Below, in pieces: positions 61,248 to 64,000 of a stretch of 64,000 bases of DNA. The notes under the pieces are model-generated. The model was not told the DNA's origin, did not search any database, and saw only the letters and a program-made list of their open reading frames with translations. Both the position numbers and the translations under genes were made by a program. The stretch is from Pseudomonas fluorescens (GTDB lineage: Bacteria; Pseudomonadota; Gammaproteobacteria; Pseudomonadales; Pseudomonadaceae): contig NZ_MSDF01000014.1 in NCBI RefSeq assembly GCF_002022275.1, forward strand, positions 88,099 through 152,098, given 5' to 3'. Position 1 is the stretch's first letter, and each line of letters begins with the position of its first letter.

Positions 61248-62624
61248 TCAGCACTCAACGGCACTGACCGCCAAACCGCCCCGCGAGGTCTCTTTGTACT
61301 TGTCATGCATATCCGCCCCGGTATCGCGCATGGTGCGGATCACCCGGTCCAGCGAGATAAAGTGCTGGCCATCACCCCGCAACGCCATTTGCGCCGCATT
61401 GATCGCCTTCACTGCCGCAATCGCATTGCGCTCGATACACGGCACTTGCACCAGGCCGCCCACCGGGTCGCAGGTCAGGCCGAGGTTATGTTCCAGGCCG
61501 ATTTCCGCCGCGTTGCACAGCTGCTCCGGCGTGGCGCCGAGGATCTCGGCCAAGCCAGCGGCGGCCATAGCGCAGGCCGAACCGACTTCACCCTGGCAGC
61601 CGACCTCAGCGCCCGAGATTGAGGCGTTCTTTTTACACAGAATCCCCACCGCTGCCGCGCCGAGCAGGTAGTCGACCACGTTGGCTTCAGTGACTTCTTC
61701 ACTGAACTTCATAAAGTAGTGCAGCACCGCCGGGATGATCCCCGCCGCGCCATTGGTAGGCGCCGTAACCATGCGCCCGCCCGCCGCGTTCTCCTCGTTC
61801 ACCGCCAAGGCGAACAGGTTGACCCATTCCATGGCGCTCAATGTCGATCCAATCACATTCGGCTTGCCCAACTCCTGCAAGCTGCGGTGCAACTTGGCGG
61901 CGCGGCGGCGCACATTCAGGCCGCCGGGCAGGATGCCTTCGTGCTTGAGGCCCTGCTCAACGCAATCTTGCATGGCGCGCCAGAGCTTCATCAAACCACT
62001 GCGGATCTCTTCTTCGGAGCGCCAGGTTTTCTCGTTGGCGAGCATCAACTCTGCGACGCGCAGGTTGTGGGTCTTGCACAGCTGCAATAGCTCTGCTGCG
62101 CTGGAAAAGTCATAGGGCAACTCGGTGCGGTCCATGTCGGCCACACCGCTTTGCGCCTGGGCTTCATCCACTACAAAACCGCCGCCGACGGAGTAGTAAG
62201 TGTCGCGATGCAATTCGCCGTCATCGCCGTACACCACCAGGGTCATGGCGTTGGGATGGAACGGCAGGTTTTCGTCGAGCAAACGCATGTCGCGCGCCCA
62301 GATGAAGGGCACCGGCAGGTAGCCGTCGAGCAGCAAGGTGTCGGTTTCACGCAGGGTGTGAATGCGCAGGCCGATTTGCGACGGATCGATCGCGTCCGGC
62401 CACTCGCCCATCAGGCCCATGATGGTCGCGGTGTCGCTGCCGTGGCCGATACCCGTGGCCGACAACGAGCCATACAGCTGAACTTCGACGCGCCGCACTT
62501 GCTCCAACACATCACGTTCACGTAACCCTTGAACGAACAACGCCGCGGCGCGCATGGGACCGACGGTGTGAGAACTCGAAGGCCCAATGCCGATCTTGAA
62601 CAGGTCGAAAACGCTGATAGCCAT
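61248..62624 (-). CDS. sdaB: L-serine ammonia-lyase (4Fe-4S type)
   Basis: A 458-residue single-chain L-serine dehydratase. The beta domain starts SVFDLFKIGIGPSSSHTVGP. The catalytic alpha domain has SISGAEVGCQGEVGSACAMA and HNLGLTCDPVGGLVQVPCIE, with the iron-sulfur cysteines. It converts serine to pyruvate and ammonia. The position next to gbdR and cbcX makes it the outlet of betaine-derived serine. Confidence 0.96.
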   Translation of the reverse strand: MAISVFDLFKIGIGPSSSHTVGPMRAAALFVQGLRERDVLEQVRRVEVQLYGSLSATGIGHGSDTATIMGLMGEWPDAIDPSQIGLRIHTLRETDTLLLDGYLPVPFIWARDMRLLDENLPFHPNAMTLVVYGDDGELHRDTYYSVGGGFVVDEAQAQSGVADMDRTELPYDFSSAAELLQLCKTHNLRVAELMLANEKTWRSEEEIRSGLMKLWRAMQDCVEQGLKHEGILPGGLNVRRRAAKLHRSLQELGKPNVIGSTLSAMEWVNLFALAVNEENAAGGRMVTAPTNGAAGIIPAVLHYFMKFSEEVTEANVVDYLLGAAAVGILCKKNASISGAEVGCQGEVGSACAMAAAGLAEILGATPEQLCNAAEIGLEHNLGLTCDPVGGLVQVPCIERNAIAAVKAINAAQMALRGDGQHFISLDRVIRTMRDTGADMHDKYKETSRGGLAVSAVEC

Positions 62625-63038
62625 TGCCGTGCAACTCCGCAGGTGAACAGGCCTGGCACCAACGAGCTGCTACGCTCAGATCGCCCAGATGGCGGCATCA
62701 TCAAGCTTTTATCCGTCATCACGGCGTCTCACACCGACGTAACCATGCTCACCAGCGTCGCTCGCGGGCGATGCGGCGTTTTGGCCGTTTTTAGCGGTGC
62801 AGATTGGCAAAAACTGTAGTTTTGCCATTGGAAAAATCTGTAAGCGACGTCACCGACACTGGATACGACCATCCCTGTACTGGATACGACGCCCCCTGTA
62901 GGCGTCAGATTTTCACTGGTACATGATCAGTCTCGACTCGTTTGCAAGGCACCGTGCCGTCGCCTCATCGCACGCACCAACCGCAACACTTATAAAGCGC
63001 GGCGCAGGCCGCCAGAAAAAACACAGGAGTCTAGCCCC
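62625..63038. promoter_or_regulatory. Divergent sdaB/cbcX promoter region
   Basis: 414 bases, no gene. A tandem direct repeat, ACTGGATACGAC at 62858-62869 and again at 62879-62890 (period 21), is each time followed by a C-run and TGTA. Two same-orientation half-sites two helical turns apart are typical of AraC-family activators, and GbdR is the obvious candidate. The assignment is inferred. Confidence 0.6.
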
Positions 63039-63986
63039 ATGAAAGGTTCACCCCAGTTGTTGTTGGCCGCCATGCTGAGTCTGCCAGTCCTGGCGCACGC
63101 TGCAGAACCGGCACAATGTCAGACCGTTAACTTCTCCGATGTCGGCTGGACCGACATCACCGTCACCACTGCAACCACCAGCGAAGTCCTCAAGGGCCTG
63201 GGCTACAAGCCGCGCACCACGATGATTTCGGTACCGGTGACTTACAAGTCGCTGGCTGACGGCAAGAACATGGACATCTTCCTCGGCAACTGGATGCCGA
63301 CCATGGAAAACGACATCAAGCAGTACCGTGATGCCGGCACCGTGGAAACCGTACGCGCCAACCTCGAGAACGCCAAGTACACCCTGGCCGTCCCCGAAGC
63401 GCTGTACAACAAGGGCCTTAAAGACTTCGCCGACATCGTCAAATTCAAGGATGAGCTGGGCGGCAAGATCTACGGCATCGAGCCGGGCAACGACGGCAAC
63501 CGCACCATCCAGACCCTCATCGACAAAGACGCCTTCGGCCTGAAAACCGCAGGGTTCAAAGTGGTCGAGTCCAGCGAAGCCGGGATGCTCTCGCAGGTGG
63601 AACGCGCCACCAAACGCGACCAGGCCATCGTGTTCCTCGGCTGGGAACCGCACCCGATGAACACCCGCTTCAAGATGAAGTACCTGACCGGGGGTGACGA
63701 TTCGTTCGGCCCGAATTACGGCCAGGCCACCATCTACACCAACGTACGCAAGGGTTACACCCAGGAATGCAGCAACGTGGGCCAGTTGCTGAAAAACCTG
63801 TCGTTCACCTTGAACATGGAAAGCACCCTGATGGGTAAAGTCCTGGACGACAAACAAAAACCTGACGTCGCCGCCAAGGCGTGGCTCAAAGCCAACCCGC
63901 AAGTGCTCGACACCTGGCTCGCCGGTGTAACCACCGTTGATGGCAAACCAGGTCTGGAGGCCGTTAAAGCTTATCTCGCCAAATAG
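63039..63986 (+). CDS. cbcX: Choline/betaine ABC transporter substrate-binding protein
   Basis: A 315-residue periplasmic binding protein with a Sec signal peptide (about 1-21, ending AHAAEP). ChoX/CbcX-type regions: NFSDVGWTDITVTTATTSEV, MDIFLGNWMPTMENDIKQY and YGIEPGNDGNRTIQTLIDKD, with conserved Trp residues for the trimethylammonium cage. AGGAG precedes the ATG. In P. aeruginosa it is followed by cbcW and cbcV, which would lie beyond the window edge. Related to caiX. Confidence 0.93.
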   Translation: MKGSPQLLLAAMLSLPVLAHAAEPAQCQTVNFSDVGWTDITVTTATTSEVLKGLGYKPRTTMISVPVTYKSLADGKNMDIFLGNWMPTMENDIKQYRDAGTVETVRANLENAKYTLAVPEALYNKGLKDFADIVKFKDELGGKIYGIEPGNDGNRTIQTLIDKDAFGLKTAGFKVVESSEAGMLSQVERATKRDQAIVFLGWEPHPMNTRFKMKYLTGGDDSFGPNYGQATIYTNVRKGYTQECSNVGQLLKNLSFTLNMESTLMGKVLDDKQKPDVAAKAWLKANPQVLDTWLAGVTTVDGKPGLEAVKAYLAK

Positions 63987-64000
63987 TAGTCGCTGACCCC

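Overview
The window is chromosomal DNA of a fluorescent pseudomonad, most likely the Pseudomonas fluorescens group. The reasons are high GC, dozens of copies of the GCTGGCTTGCCTGCGAT-type REP palindrome, and gene order matching what I know of P. aeruginosa PAO1 around glcB, creBCD and the betaine/carnitine locus (from memory; no search was run).

Left part, about 0-24 kb: a RarD-type transporter, a GcvR-like ACT protein and malate synthase G (glcB); a lone receiver protein; a cNMP/CBS/DUF294 protein with a DEDDh exonuclease; an iron-type FecI/FecR pair with a Fur-box-like site, a TonB-dependent receptor, a PepSY protein and a small membrane protein; a glutathione S-transferase; a protease-creB-creC-creD operon; a PlsC acyltransferase; a second ECF sigma/anti-sigma pair whose start looks frameshifted; and a cluster of small proteins beside a candidate structured RNA.

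Central part, about 24-47 kb: the glycine betaine to serine pathway. GbcA/GbcB demethylate betaine. DgcA/DgcB with a dedicated EtfA/EtfB pair oxidise dimethylglycine. SoxBDAG oxidises sarcosine. GlyA, PurU and FdhA handle the one-carbon units, and LtaE and a dipeptidase sit in the same locus. This region also holds a REP-associated transposase broken by an amber codon between its REP elements, and a periodic array of DnaA-box modules between gbcA and etfB.

Right part, about 54-64 kb: carnitine catabolism (caiX, cdhC, cdhA, cdhB and a gamma-butyrobetaine dioxygenase), its regulators CdhR (frameshifted here) and GbdR, serine dehydratase and the choline/betaine binding protein CbcX. The products feed into the central pathway, so gamma-butyrobetaine or carnitine can be followed to betaine, glycine, serine and pyruvate within one window.

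Between the two catabolic blocks, at 49.0-52.96 kb, is an AT-rich three-gene operon inserted between a DUF3010 gene and cdhR. It encodes a MazG/PRA-PH-like NTP pyrophosphohydrolase, a stand-alone GHKL ATPase and a 741-residue protein with PRTase-like and possibly TIR-like segments. I consider it the best candidate for an undescribed, probably anti-phage or conflict, system.
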